Notes: a model not told the origin generated them from the letters alone. A DNA stretch of 64,000 nucleotides from JABDIY01 sp963751955 (GCA_963751955.1 CAVVWM010000004.1:19302-83301); one strand, 5' to 3'; counted from the first letter of the stretch, positions 7,982 through 17,168 are shown. Made by a program: numbers and translations.

Positions 7982-9193
7982 ATGGCCTCCACGCTCAGCC
8001 GCCGCACCATCCTCAAATCCGGAGCCGCCCTCGCCGCCACCACCACTGTTGGCACTGCTCTCCCCAGGGTGACGGGGGCGGCGGCCGCCACGGCCACGGA
8101 TTCATCGAGCGGTCGGCTGTTGGTCGTGTTCCTCCGCGGAGCCGCCGATCACCTCTCCATCACCGTGCCGCTCGACGAGACCCACTACCAGGATGCTCGC
8201 GCCACGATCGCGATCGCTCCCGAAGCGACCCTTCCCCTCGACAACCGTTTCGGGCTGCATCCAGCGCTGCCCCGGCTGCACGCCCGCTTCGAGGCCGGCG
8301 AAGTCGCACCGGTCGTGGCGGTCGGCAACCCCGCCGCCGACCGCAGCCACTTCCTGTCCCAAGATCTGTTCGAACGCGGCAGCGACGGGAGCGACAACCT
8401 CGGCGACGGATGGCTCGCTCGCCATCTCAACGCCACCGCTCAAAACAGTGACGGGGCCCTTCGAGCCGTCACGGTTGGCGCCAACGTGGACGAGAGCCTG
8501 ATCGGCTTCCCGGCACTGGGGATGACGTCTCTCCGCACCTTCGGCCTCAGCCGGGCCGGCGAGTTCGCCGGGCGGCTGGAGGACGTGATGCGAGAGTTGC
8601 ACCGCTCCGACTCCAACCTCGACCGAGCAGCGATCCAGGCGCTCGATGCTGCCGCCGAGGTCGCTGGTCTGCCGGCGTCGCAACAACGAAACCGCACCGC
8701 CGCCGCGTTCGAGGACATCGTGACCCTGTTCGAGGCCGACCTCGGTATCGAGGTCGTGACGGTGAGCACCGAGGGATGGGACACCCACGACCGGATGGGA
8801 ACCGCAGAGGATGGGTACATGCGGGACTTGCTGGCGGGATTCGACAACACCCTCGGCGACATGCTCGATGGGTTCGGCCGCGCCGGTGTCGACGATGTCA
8901 CCACACTCGTCGTCACCGAATTCGGTCGGCGCGTGGCTGAAAACGGCTCCGGTGGCTGCGATCACGGCTGGGGATCGGCGGCGATGGTCATCGGACCCCG
9001 GATCAACGGTGGCCGAGTTCACGGCGATTGGCCCGGTCTGGATCCCGATGTCGTGGGCGACACCAACGGCGACGTGCCGATGACCACTGACTACCGCGAT
9101 CTGCTCGGTGAGGTGGCGACCGCAACGCTCGGCGCCGACCCCACCGTCATCTTCCCAGACCACCGCCTCGAACCCGTGGGCGTCACAGCTTGA
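7982..9193 (+). CDS. DUF1501 family protein with Tat signal
   Basis: From ATG 7982 the protein is 403 residues. It starts MASTLSRRTILKSG, a twin-arginine motif, then a hydrophobic segment ending near ATATDSSS, so export in folded form by Tat is likely. The mature part has DUF1501 (sulfatase/phosphatase-like) features: LLVVFLRGAADHLS, AVGNPAADRSHFLSQD, VSTEGWDTHD and VVTEFGRRVAENG followed by DHGWGS. The start at 7982 is preferred because it places the Tat motif at the N-terminus and follows AGGAG. Two further in-frame ATGs lie in the tandem duplication. It pairs with DUF1800 as in many bacteria; the function is not known. Confidence 0.87.
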   Translation: MASTLSRRTILKSGAALAATTTVGTALPRVTGAAAATATDSSSGRLLVVFLRGAADHLSITVPLDETHYQDARATIAIAPEATLPLDNRFGLHPALPRLHARFEAGEVAPVVAVGNPAADRSHFLSQDLFERGSDGSDNLGDGWLARHLNATAQNSDGALRAVTVGANVDESLIGFPALGMTSLRTFGLSRAGEFAGRLEDVMRELHRSDSNLDRAAIQALDAAAEVAGLPASQQRNRTAAAFEDIVTLFEADLGIEVVTVSTEGWDTHDRMGTAEDGYMRDLLAGFDNTLGDMLDGFGRAGVDDVTTLVVTEFGRRVAENGSGGCDHGWGSAAMVIGPRINGGRVHGDWPGLDPDVVGDTNGDVPMTTDYRDLLGEVATATLGADPTVIFPDHRLEPVGVTA

Positions 9194-9287
9194 CGCCACA
9201 CCACTGCTCGAGCGCGCCGTCAGCTCGGTGAACATGGTCGTCGTGCTTGACCGCGTTGTGGCTCGCTCGATAGAGTGCCCGTGATTC

Positions 9288-9301
9288 TGGGAGCGCTCCC
9301 G
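9288..9301. promoter_or_regulatory. CebR/CelR-like LacI-family operator
   Basis: TGGGAGCGCTCCCG matches 13 of 14 bases of the palindrome TGGGAGCGCTCCCA, the known operator of the cellobiose-responsive LacI repressors CebR (Streptomyces) and CelR (Thermobifida). It ends 20 bases before the GTG of the GH3 gene. No lacI-type gene is in the window, so the repressor must be elsewhere. Confidence 0.72.
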
Positions 9302-9321
9302 GCAAGGAAAGGGAAGAGAAG

Positions 9322-11151
9322 GTGGCCCACAGCACGCGGCGCTCCGCCAACGTCGATGACCCAGCTGTGACCCGCCTCGTGAGCGATATGACATTGGCCG
9401 AAAAGGTCGGCCAGATGACTCAGGCCGAATACGGCAGCATCACACCCGATGAGGTGGCTGCCTGGTCGATTGGCTCCGTACTCAGCGGTGGGGGTGGCAA
9501 TCCGGGCGACGGCTCGGCCCGCGACTGGCGTGCCTTGGTCGAATCGTACGTTGAGGGGTCACAACGGAGCCGTCTGGGTGTCCCGATTCTGTATGGCACC
9601 GACGCGGTGCATGGCCACAACAACGTCCTCGATGCAACTATCTTCCCGCACAACATCGGTCTGGGCGCCGCCGCAGACCCTGCACTGATGCGTTCTGTTG
9701 CCCGCGCCGCGGCGTTGGAGACCGCAGCGACCGGCGCCAGATGGTCATTCGCTCCGTGCCTGGCCGTTCCCCAGGACATCCGGTGGGGTCGAACCTATGA
9801 GGGCTTCTCCCAGGATCCCGAGTTGGTCGCCGCCCTCGGCAGCGCTGCGATAGAGGGCTGGCACGGCGACGATCTTGCCGGAACCGGCGTGCTGGCGTGC
9901 GCGAAGCACTACGTGGGCGAAGGAGCCATGGTGTGGGGCAGCGCAGGCAAACACAACCATCCGTGGATCGACTGGTGGGACGCGTGGAATGCCGGCTGGC
10001 AGATCGATCAAGGCGACGCGCCGATACGCGAAGCGGAGCTCCGACGTGTTCACCTCGCTCCGTTCGTCGCAGCGATCGAGGCCGGCGTCCTCACCGTCAT
10101 GGCGTGTTACGGCTCGTGGCGCGGCCAGCGTGTGCACGGCCATCGGTATCTCCTGACCGACGTACTCAAGGGTGAGCTCGGCTTCGCTGGCTTTGTGGTG
10201 TCGGATTGGATGGCGGTCGACCAGCTCGACGCCAACTACGCCGCCGCGGTCGAACAAGCCGTCAATGCCGGCATCGACATGGTGATGGTTCCCTTCGACT
10301 ACCAACGGTTCATCGCCACGGTGGTAGATCTCGTGGAGTCCGGGCGGATCCCACGAGAACGAATCGACGATGCGGTCAGTCGGATCCTGTACGTCAAGTC
10401 CGAGCTCGGGCTTCTCGCGGAGTCGTCGAGCAATCCCCCTCCCCTCGACGTGATCGGATGCGACGAGCATCGCGATCTGTCACGAGAAGCAGTTCGGGCA
10501 TCGGCCGTTGTGCTCACAGACAACGGCGCGCTCCCGATACCCCAGACGACGGTGCTCGCTGCCGGCGATGCGTTGGACGACATCGGTCTTGCGTGTGGCG
10601 GCTGGACGATCTCGTGGACCGGCTCGGCCGGTCCCACAACCAAGGGCACAACGATCCTCGACGCACTCCGCCGTCTCTTGGGCCCTGGTCAGGTGCACTA
10701 CGAACGTGATGGTGATTTCGGGACCACTGCCGAGTCGTACGGCATCGTGGCGATCCACGAGGTCCCCTACGTCGAAGGTGGCGGCGACCGCGCCGATCTA
10801 TCGGTCGACCAGGATCAGCTGGAGCTCGTCCGGCGATTGCGAAACCGCGTGGAGCAACTCGTCGTCGTCATCGTCTCGGGACGTCCGCTCCTGATCGAGC
10901 CGATCGTTGCGCTCGCTGACTCGGTCGTCGCGTGCTGGCTTCCCGGAACCGAAGCCGCCGGGATCGCAGAAGTGCTCACCGGTGCCGCGCCGTTCACCGG
11001 CCGATTGCCCGTGGTCTGGCCACGAGAACGCGTCACAGATCGCGGCTCCGGTCGATCCAAGTGCCACTCCACCGGCCTGGCCCGTCGGCCACACTGCAAT
11101 ATCAGCGAGGTGATCAGCACCTCGTCGTCCAACTCAATCGAGCGGACGTAG
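9322..11151 (+). CDS. GH3 family beta-glucosidase
   Basis: GTG 9322 follows the purine-rich GAAAGGGAAGAGAAG. The protein shows the GH3 barrel: MTLAEKVGQMTQ, VPILYGTDAVHGHNN, RWGRTYEGFSQDP, ACAKHYVGEGA, and the nucleophile segment VVSDWMAVDQ with Asp at about residue 295. A C-terminal alpha/beta sandwich follows (LVVVIVSGRPLLIEP, CWLPGTEAAGIAEVL). No clear signal peptide is seen. Near 11030 the frame seems to shift by one base. The alternative frame gives ASQIAAPVDPSATPPAWP and stops at 11113, a more usual GH3 ending than the annotated tail. Cello-oligosaccharide hydrolysis is inferred from the family and the upstream CebR-like site. Confidence 0.9.
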   Translation: MAHSTRRSANVDDPAVTRLVSDMTLAEKVGQMTQAEYGSITPDEVAAWSIGSVLSGGGGNPGDGSARDWRALVESYVEGSQRSRLGVPILYGTDAVHGHNNVLDATIFPHNIGLGAAADPALMRSVARAAALETAATGARWSFAPCLAVPQDIRWGRTYEGFSQDPELVAALGSAAIEGWHGDDLAGTGVLACAKHYVGEGAMVWGSAGKHNHPWIDWWDAWNAGWQIDQGDAPIREAELRRVHLAPFVAAIEAGVLTVMACYGSWRGQRVHGHRYLLTDVLKGELGFAGFVVSDWMAVDQLDANYAAAVEQAVNAGIDMVMVPFDYQRFIATVVDLVESGRIPRERIDDAVSRILYVKSELGLLAESSSNPPPLDVIGCDEHRDLSREAVRASAVVLTDNGALPIPQTTVLAAGDALDDIGLACGGWTISWTGSAGPTTKGTTILDALRRLLGPGQVHYERDGDFGTTAESYGIVAIHEVPYVEGGGDRADLSVDQDQLELVRRLRNRVEQLVVVIVSGRPLLIEPIVALADSVVACWLPGTEAAGIAEVLTGAAPFTGRLPVVWPRERVTDRGSGRSKCHSTGLARRPHCNISEVISTSSSNSIERT

Positions 11152-11244
11152 CCGGTTCATCACATCGTTCCCGCGAGCAGCGACCGCAGAATCGATTCAT
11201 CGAGTGCGTTCCACGTTCTCGCTGACCACACTTCCGGGGACACT

Positions 11245-11811
11245 ATGGACGCCTTTCTGATCAGCTTTGGGATCATCTTCGTGGCCGAACTCGGCGACAA
11301 GAGCCAACTGATGGCGATGACCTTCGCCACCCGCTACCCGGCGCGCACCATCCTCGCTGCCATCACCGTCGCCACCGCGTTGGTGCACCTGTTCAGCGTC
11401 TTCGTCGGCGCTGCGATCGGCGCTGCGTTGCCCACCGATGCGATCTCAATCCTCGCCGGCATCGCGTTCCTCGCATTCGCAGCATGGACGCTACGGGGTG
11501 ACGAACTGACCGAGGACGACAAGCAGCGGGCCAACCGTGGCACCCGATCGGTCTTCTTCACAGTCGGTTTGGCGTTCTTTCTCGCTGAGCTGGGCGACAA
11601 GACGATGTTGGCCACCGTCACCTTGGCTACCGACAACGGCCTGATCGGAACCTGGCTGGGCTCAACTATCGGCATGGTCGCCGCTGACGCTCTGGCCATC
11701 ATCGTCGGCCAGCAACTCGGTGCCCGCCTACCCGAGCGAGCGGTCAGGATCGGCGCAGCGGTGACCTTCATCGCCTTCGGCCTTGTTCTGATCTCGGAGG
11801 GGCTGCTCTGA
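11245..11811 (+). CDS. TMEM165/GDT1 family cation transporter
   Basis: A 188-residue membrane protein with the two signature repeats of the UPF0016/GDT1 family: AELGDKSQLMAMTFATRY near the N-terminus and AELGDKTMLATVTLAT in the second half. Each is followed by hydrophobic helices, about six in total. Family members export Mn2+ or Ca2+, and the Glu/Asp of E-x-G-D-K-[ST] line the path. It is a single gene, 93 bases after the GH3 frame. I could not convincingly find a manganese riboswitch upstream. Confidence 0.9.
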   Translation: MDAFLISFGIIFVAELGDKSQLMAMTFATRYPARTILAAITVATALVHLFSVFVGAAIGAALPTDAISILAGIAFLAFAAWTLRGDELTEDDKQRANRGTRSVFFTVGLAFFLAELGDKTMLATVTLATDNGLIGTWLGSTIGMVAADALAIIVGQQLGARLPERAVRIGAAVTFIAFGLVLISEGLL

Positions 11812-12052
11812 GGGGCAGACCGAACGAACGTCCGGCGGTATTTCGGAGACTGCTTGCTGCTCAGTCGACCAGAGCGGCCCAAAGCCGAGCATCTCTTCGC
11901 TGGTCAGCGAACAGTCAGACAAATCCGTTTATGCAACGTCACCGAAGAAATCCTGTTGTGTTCGCATTTGTCCGAATAGACACGGTGGAACGGTCTTGAT
12001 GGACACAACGGCGGCGAACAAGCGTCGTCACATACGTAAAGGTGGGAAATCA

Positions 12053-12751
12053 ATGCGCAAGATTCTTATTGCAGCTTTTGTCGTTCTCGCGGCCACGCTT
12101 CCGGGCGTGGCGGCCGAGGCGGGTTCGCCAAACGTGGAGGAGGTCTTTCCGGGAATCGACTTCCCGGACTTCGAGAACGGCTTTGTCGTCTTCTTGAACA
12201 CCACGAGAGAGGCCGTTTGCACCGACGAGCAGGTTGAATCGGAATTCGCTTTCCTCGACTGGTTCATCAACGAAGATGGTGAGGCGTTCTTCCGGTACTT
12301 GGAGGAGAACAACGGCGATCCAACCGATTACCAGGGGGTCTTCCCGCCGCCTGAGCCGCCCCGCCCCGCCCGCCCCGAAGGCATTGTGGCGTTCCGTCGG
12401 CTCTCGAAGGAAACCAAGAAGGGGGCGATCATCGAATCGGTCAGAGGATCCAACGTGCCAACCGAGCTGTGGCGCCAGGATGAGAACCCTCCTGGAGTTG
12501 GGCCCTGCACCGACACGCTGGGACAGGAAGCTGCCTTCGCCACAGGTACTTCGATGGCGAGAAGCAATGACAACAACCTGTTCGATTCGCCTTCGCGAAA
12601 CACATCGTTCGGAAACCATCTGAGAGCGTCGCTCACCGATGCTGAGGGCAACGACTTCGTGTACGACGCCCGTTTCCAGCTGAACTTCCGGTGTAACACA
12701 CCAGAATTCGGGCCTCCGGCCTGCCTGATCGAGCGAACCACGATTCGGTAG
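12053..12751 (+). CDS. Secreted protein of unknown function
   Basis: ATG 12053 (MRKILIAAFVVLAATLPGVA) follows AAAGGTGGGAAATCA. An open frame 19 codons longer lacks a ribosome site. A Sec signal ends near AEA-GS, leaving a ~210-residue acidic mature protein with a Pro-rich stretch (VFPPPEPPRPARPEG), a central SNDNNLFDSPSRNTS segment and four cysteines that could form disulfides (CTDEQ, PCTDT, FRCNTP, PACLIE). No domain is recognised. A strong hairpin follows. Confidence 0.7.
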   Translation: MRKILIAAFVVLAATLPGVAAEAGSPNVEEVFPGIDFPDFENGFVVFLNTTREAVCTDEQVESEFAFLDWFINEDGEAFFRYLEENNGDPTDYQGVFPPPEPPRPARPEGIVAFRRLSKETKKGAIIESVRGSNVPTELWRQDENPPGVGPCTDTLGQEAAFATGTSMARSNDNNLFDSPSRNTSFGNHLRASLTDAEGNDFVYDARFQLNFRCNTPEFGPPACLIERTTIR

Positions 12752-12772
12752 CGATAGGAGTTCACGAATCGT

Positions 12773-12809
12773 TTCGGCCGGGCGGGTGACGTTCACCCTC
12801 CCGGCCGAA
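12773..12809 (+). terminator. Hairpin after secreted-protein gene
   Basis: TTCGGCCGGGCGGGTGA (12773-12789) pairs with TCACCCTCCCGGCCGAA (12793-12809) with one mismatch in 17, around loop CGT. It lies 21 bases after the stop codon at 12751. The pyrimidine run afterwards is short. Confidence 0.7.
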
Positions 12810-13076
12810 GACGGTCCACCGGTCAGCGGCCGGCAACAGACTTCTCCAGCACCAACGGGCTTGGTGGCGTGGTCGTATCCGGTACCGTATGGGCCTTCGC
12901 AGTCGCCGCTCATCCAGGAGACTTTCGTCTTGGTGTAGACGCTGTCTCCGGATGTGATCTCTGCTTCTGCTGGAAGCCTTGACGTGGTGTTCGTTCCCCA
13001 GCTCTCCCTCGAGGAAGACGTCTTGATGGTTCCGTTGGCTCCATTGGGGTTCCCGCGACCCGAATGACCCTTTCGA
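12810..13076 (-). other. Possible 3' gene relic downstream of the SRPBCC gene
   Basis: On the minus strand, directly after the TAA of the SRPBCC gene, the same frame stays open. It encodes a plausible secreted-type segment (KTSSSRESWGTNTTSR, EITSGDSVYTKTKVSWMSGD, YGTGYDHATKPVGAG), but it has no start codon. It may be a decayed gene fragment or chance. No other feature is seen in this gap. Confidence 0.25.
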
Positions 13077-13583
13077 TTATGCGGGATCGTCGAAGCGGGT
13101 GGTGTTCTCCATCATCTCGGCAAGACGTTTGAGGGCGCGTCGGCCGTTGAGCCGAAACATCAGGGCGAAGGCTCTACCGGTCACAGCAGGGAAAGGTCCT
13201 GCCCACTCCAACGCATAACTCCAGGCGAGCTCACACGAGTTCTCACCGGTTGAAGTGATCACATAGTCCTCGGCGAATGCACGGAGGGGCGGGGTAGCCC
13301 GATCGAACCGGAAGGCCATGCGTTGGCCTGGCTCCCAGACGAGGAAGGTTTCGTCGATTTGTTGGCCGTTGCCCCTCACGGTGCGGGTCGTGCCGACCCC
13401 GAAGGGTTTCGGCGACGTCCATTCCACGTCGATACCAAGCCATTCCTTCCAGGCCGGGCCGTCCTCGAGCGCGCGAAACACGGCGTCGGCGGACTTGGGA
13501 ATGTTCTGCCGGATTGTTTTGTGGTTCGGGCCGGTGTGAGCGAAGTCGGCATCGACCGGGCGCAGTTCGCGGAGCGCGTGCAT
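13077..13583 (-). CDS. SRPBCC (START-like) ligand-binding protein
   Basis: A 168-residue protein with the polyketide-cyclase/dehydrase SRPBCC layout. An early strand-helix (HKTIRQNIPKSADAVFRALEDG, about 22-43) is followed by WKEWLGIDVEWTSPKP, antiparallel strands with GTTRTVRGNGQQIDETF and a long C-terminal helix (FALMFRLNGRRALKRLAEMM). Such proteins bind hydrophobic ligands in a deep cavity. It is a monocistronic gene with no informative neighbour. The ligand is unknown. Confidence 0.75.
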   Translation of the reverse strand: MHALRELRPVDADFAHTGPNHKTIRQNIPKSADAVFRALEDGPAWKEWLGIDVEWTSPKPFGVGTTRTVRGNGQQIDETFLVWEPGQRMAFRFDRATPPLRAFAEDYVITSTGENSCELAWSYALEWAGPFPAVTGRAFALMFRLNGRRALKRLAEMMENTTRFDDPA

Positions 13584-13763
13584 GAGGGTTCTCCTGGATC
13601 AGGGGCTGAGAGAAAGCTACCCGCTCGCTGTTGACTCCTATCACCCTCAATGGGACCGAACGCCGAGCCATGTCTCAGATACTGCTTGCGGCTCAGTCGA
13701 TGAGTGAGATTTACAGGTTCCCTGGTGCTGGACGATTGGCAGTATCAGATCCCTCGATGTTCC

Positions 13764-14270
13764 TCAGGGGGTTGCCGGTTGTGGCGGCTGGTTTGTTGCC
13801 GACGTGTTGCTGTCGATGTCGATGTGGTGCCAGCGATGGCAGATGATCACAATGGCAGCGAGCCCGACAAGCTGGAATATGCCGAACACGATGTCATCGG
13901 CGTCTTTGGGCCAGACGCCGACCACGCCCAGCGCCATGATCGCCGCGACCCCGGTGTTGGCGACTCGGCTGATCCGACGGGGAAGAATCCTGGACAGTAC
14001 GACCATTGCCAGAGGCAGTTGCAGTACGAGTCCGGACACCAGCAGTGTGGAGCCCGAGACCTCGCTGCCGTTGACGGTGCCGGCGGTCGCAAGTTCGTGA
14101 ATGAATCCGTCTCTGAGGAACTCGTGCACATCCCGGAACAACATGCTGAGGAGCACGTAGATCCAGAGCGTCGAAAGAAGCTGCGGGCCCGGTGCTCTCG
14201 ACGACGTGACCGTCGGAAAGCTTCGGGCGAGGGCGTCGAGACTGTTATCGTGCGGTGTACGAATACTCAT
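13764..14270 (-). CDS. Four-helix membrane protein (DUF6326-like)
   Basis: From ATG 14270 (MSIRTPHDN) the product is 168 residues with about four membrane helices. The first is LLSTLWIYVLLSMLFRDVHEF, followed by a soluble loop containing NGSEVSGSTLL and three more hydrophobic segments. It is clearly paralogous to the protein at 18309-18764: both have a helix leading into FRD[VL]HE, then P-x-A-M, then a PL/PR-S-N/R-x-AN segment. Each copy sits beside a TetR regulator. It is divergent from the TetR gene at 14324, with a palindromic operator between. The DUF6326 name is from recall of family appearance, not a search. Confidence 0.7.
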   Translation of the reverse strand: MSIRTPHDNSLDALARSFPTVTSSRAPGPQLLSTLWIYVLLSMLFRDVHEFLRDGFIHELATAGTVNGSEVSGSTLLVSGLVLQLPLAMVVLSRILPRRISRVANTGVAAIMALGVVGVWPKDADDIVFGIFQLVGLAAIVIICHRWHHIDIDSNTSATNQPPQPATP

Positions 14271-14284
14271 GAGTGCATATAATA

Positions 14285-14296
14285 GTACGATGTACG
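14285..14296. promoter_or_regulatory. TetR operator candidate GTAC-GAT-GTAC
   Basis: GTACGATGTACG lies between the divergent DUF6326-like and TetR starts, just right of a TATAAT-like box at 14278-14283. The same motif, GTACGGTGTACG, occurs in the operator region at 17169-17207 that serves the second TetR/DUF6326 module. Confidence 0.6.
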
Positions 14297-14323
14297 TAAA
14301 TGTCAACGGTGGGAGTGAACATC

Positions 14324-15025
14324 ATGGGACGGCCCAAGAAGGAACGCAAAGGCAAGTCAGTCCTCACCCACGAACTCATCGTGGAGACAGCGCTTCACAT
14401 GGCCGACGACCAGGGCATAGAGCAGCTGAGCATGCGCAAGCTCGCAACCGAACTCGAAGCCGGCGTGATGTCGCTTTATCACTATGTCACCGACAAAGAC
14501 ACACTCATGCAAGCGCTCGTCGATCGCGTCGCACGCGAGGTCGAACCGGCCAAACCCGGCAGCGAATGGAAGGTGGCGGCGCGACACATCGCAGTGTCGA
14601 CACACGAGGCGCTCCTCCGCCATCCGTGGTCGATCCCCCTATGGTCCACCACCTGGCCCGGCCCGCACCGGTTCGCACTCATGGAACAGCTGCTCGATGT
14701 GCTCGCCTCCGCACGACTCCCACCTGATGTCGCCGATCTCGGATTCCATGCCCTGACGAACCACATTCAGGGCTTCGCACGACAGCGAGTCGCCTACGGT
14801 GAAACCAACAAGAACCCCGAGGAAATGCAGAGTCGCGTCCAGGCCCTCCTCAGCAACGACGACTATCCCCGCATAGCAGAACACATTCGGTTCCACCACG
14901 ACGGCCACGGCACCCCCGACGAGTTCAGCTTCGTGCTCGACCTGATCATCGACGGACTCGACCGCTCACGCACCCACAACGACACGATGCGAGGACCCGC
15001 CAGCGAGATGGGTCGAAATCGTTGA
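14324..15025 (+). CDS. TetR-family regulator
   Basis: Starting at ATG 14324 (MGRPKKERKGKS), 233 residues. The N-terminal helix-turn-helix is ELIVETALHMADDQGIEQLS then MRKLATELEAGVMSLYHYV, followed by KDTLMQALVDRV. The C-terminal part resembles TetR_C_1 (TetR_C/Rv1219c-like: HPWSIPLWSTTWPGPHRFALM). Divergent from the DUF6326-like membrane gene, so likely its repressor. The protein is similar to the TetR at 16527-17147 (GFEVMSLYTHV, HPWLVGLWLGSIPGPRRFDLMEW), so the two modules are related. A short-loop operator lies in the shared promoter region. Confidence 0.88.
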   Translation: MGRPKKERKGKSVLTHELIVETALHMADDQGIEQLSMRKLATELEAGVMSLYHYVTDKDTLMQALVDRVAREVEPAKPGSEWKVAARHIAVSTHEALLRHPWSIPLWSTTWPGPHRFALMEQLLDVLASARLPPDVADLGFHALTNHIQGFARQRVAYGETNKNPEEMQSRVQALLSNDDYPRIAEHIRFHHDGHGTPDEFSFVLDLIIDGLDRSRTHNDTMRGPASEMGRNR

Positions 15026-15262
15026 TGGCACATCGAGAGGTCGAGAGAGTGCTGCAGGCAACCGGTTCCGGTGTATCCCGGCAGGATGTCTCGCTGCCTT
15101 GCTGGCTTGTGTGAGTCGTTGTGAACCAGGAAACTCAGCGCTCTCCTTTCGATACGACCCATGGGTTGGTTGGATCCTCGGCCCGTTCGGTAGCGGCCGC
15201 TCCCACGACTGGGTCGATGGCTGGTGAACGGATCACGAGCCTGAGGGCTGAGAACGTGGTGC

Positions 15263-16183
15263 TCACATTGCGGATAGGACATCACCGAGGAAGTCAATGC
15301 TGTCCCGAGTGATCGGATCGACACAGAGCTGAACATGGTCAGCGCCGGCAGCTTCGAACTCCCGCAGCTGGTCCGCAAGCTCCAACGCTGAACCCATCAG
15401 CGGTTGGACCTCCTCGCCCTTTGTGTAGTCACCCATCTGACGACCTTTGCCACCCTCGAGACGAAGGTGCACTGCCGCCGTTGCTTCAACGTCGGTCGCC
15501 GACCGCCCTGCAGCCACGATCAGGCTGTCCACTCGCGCCTTCTCCCTTACGAAGCCCTCAACCGTGTTGCCGTACTGGCTCCACCACATGTTCCACGCAT
15601 CGACATGGGGCAGGGTGATGTCGAGCATTCGATCCCCAAGCGATCCGACCATCAACGGCGGACCCCCCGGACGGGGCGAACGAGGATGCAACACACATCG
15701 GTCCGCGTCGTAGTAGGTCCCATGGAAGTCGACTTCGCCCTCGCGTAACAGCGAACGGATAATCGTGAATGCTTCTTCGAAGCGGCTGACCCGATGGTCG
15801 AAGGCGAACCCAAAGGCGTCATATTCACGACGGTTCCACCCGGCCCCCAGCCCGACGATCAGCCGGCCCTCGGAAATCGCGTCCACCGTCGCTGCCTGCT
15901 TGGCAAGCATTGCGGGTGCATGGAAACTGGTAGATGCGACCAGCGGGCCGAGCTCGATCGTGCTGGTGCTGGCAGCGATGGCCGCCAGCGTGGTCCAGGC
16001 CTCCCACGGTCCACGGGCACCGACGGGCAGGTCATAGATGAGGTGATCGCCATACCAGACCGAATCGAAGCCGACCGTTTCGGCCGCCTGCGCCATCTCG
16101 ATCAGTTCGGGAAACGGCACCTCCCACTCGACCTCGGGAAGTTGGACCCCGATCTTCATTCGGCGTTTCGTCGACGCATTCAT
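15263..16183 (-). CDS. F420-type luciferase-like oxidoreductase
   Basis: A 306-residue LLM-family barrel: MKIGVQLPEVEWEVPFPEL, GFDSVWYGDHLIYDLP, TSTIELGPLVASTSFHAP, GRLIVGLGAGWNRREYDAFG, PLMVGSLGDRMLDIT, and an ending with ADHVQLCVDPITRDSIDFLG. GLGAGWNRREYDAFG is the phosphate/cofactor loop typical of F420-dependent members in actinobacteria. Internal Met at residue 9 (16159) is an equally likely start. It stands alone between intergenic gaps and its substrate is unknown. Confidence 0.88.
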   Translation of the reverse strand: MNASTKRRMKIGVQLPEVEWEVPFPELIEMAQAAETVGFDSVWYGDHLIYDLPVGARGPWEAWTTLAAIAASTSTIELGPLVASTSFHAPAMLAKQAATVDAISEGRLIVGLGAGWNRREYDAFGFAFDHRVSRFEEAFTIIRSLLREGEVDFHGTYYDADRCVLHPRSPRPGGPPLMVGSLGDRMLDITLPHVDAWNMWWSQYGNTVEGFVREKARVDSLIVAAGRSATDVEATAAVHLRLEGGKGRQMGDYTKGEEVQPLMGSALELADQLREFEAAGADHVQLCVDPITRDSIDFLGDVLSAM

Positions 16184-16330
16184 TTGATCAGCGTAGAACG
16201 ACAGACACCGGCGCCTGATCGGCTACCGCTCCAAACCGTGTTGCTTGCAGCTACTCCAGAGCTGCTCGCATGTTGTTCCAGTAGTTGTCGTGCCACCCCT
16301 GACTGAGGTGGTCTTCCTCACCGTCGGGAA

Positions 16331-16457
16331 AGCGGAACCTACGAAATCATCAACGAGGTTCCGGACCGAACCGTGCTCACGATCACCGGAGAATTCCTCG
16401 AGTTCATCGCCTCGGAATCGCTGGAGTTCTGCTTCAACGCTGGAGCTCGGGCATAGA
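16331..16457 (+). pseudogene. C-terminal gene fragment
   Basis: A start-less frame reads GTYEIINEVPDRTVLTITG, then EFLEFIASESLEFCFNAGARA and a stop at 16457. The amphipathic pattern and codon use look like a real protein end, not chance, but no start, ribosome site or upstream sequence is present. The rest of the 343-base gap (16184-16526) holds nothing I recognise. Confidence 0.35.
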
Positions 16458-16526
16458 CGACATTCCGAAGAAGGCCCGGATGGAGTCGGAGCACGGACTA
16501 ACACACCGAGGTCAAGCCGAGGCTCT

Positions 16527-17147
16527 TCAGTAGCTGTCGAGCAGCAGGTCGAGGGTGTATTCGAAGGAGTCGCCGATGTCGCCGTTGCGGTGCTGGTCGA
16601 CGTGATGCAACACGTGCGCGTGTCGGTCGGGTTCAAGCGTTGCGATCATTTTGGCGATCGCTGTTTCGTCGCCGGCGTAGGTCATCGCAAAGCGTTGGAG
16701 CATGTAGCCCACGGTGTGGTTGAAGAACGCGTGGTAGGCCAAGTGCGCGTCCTCTTCGCTCAGCCCTGACGCAGCGAAGGCTGCGAGCTGCCACTCCATC
16801 AGATCGAATCGGCGTGGCCCGGGAATCGATCCCAGCCACAGACCGACCAACCAGGGATGGCGTTCGAACAGTGCTTTGAGGTCGAGTGCGTGCTCGCGCA
16901 AGGCGGCCCGCCACTGGAAGGTGTCGTCGATGTCGGGCAACTCGAGTTGTTCGACTGAACGTTCGACCATGTTGGTGTGAACGTCTGCCTTGTTGCTCAC
17001 ATGGGTGTAGAGCGACATGACTTCGAAGCCGAGCTCTGATGCGAGGTTTCGCATCGAGAGTTTGGCCAGTCCGTCGAGATCTGCGAGGCGGATTGCTGCG
17101 TCGACGATCGCTTCTCGTGTGAGTTGAGGTCGCTTTTTGGCGTTCAT
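16527..17147 (-). CDS. TetR-family regulator
   Basis: ATG 17147 begins MNAKKRPQLTREAIVDAA; a longer open frame runs back through the operator region and is not used. The 206 residues have an N-terminal helix-turn-helix (RLADLDGLAKLSMRNLASEL, then GFEVMSLYTHVSNKADVHTN) and a TetR_C ligand domain. Divergent from the quinone oxidoreductase/DUF6326 pair. The 115-base gap has two direct copies of a palindromic site 22 bases apart, so it probably controls that pair and itself. Related in sequence to the TetR at 14324. Confidence 0.88.
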   Translation of the reverse strand: MNAKKRPQLTREAIVDAAIRLADLDGLAKLSMRNLASELGFEVMSLYTHVSNKADVHTNMVERSVEQLELPDIDDTFQWRAALREHALDLKALFERHPWLVGLWLGSIPGPRRFDLMEWQLAAFAASGLSEEDAHLAYHAFFNHTVGYMLQRFAMTYAGDETAIAKMIATLEPDRHAHVLHHVDQHRNGDIGDSFEYTLDLLLDSY

Positions 17148-17168
17148 GGTTGACAAACCTCCACGGTG

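Noticed and set aside
8102..9394. Long minus-strand frame opposite DUF1501
   Set aside because: GC-rich antisense shadow; no family motif, while the + strand has strong Tat and DUF1501 motifs.
11152..11244. Manganese riboswitch before the GDT1 gene
   Set aside because: The family is often controlled by yybP-ykoY RNAs, but the 93-base leader does not show the expected conserved helices.
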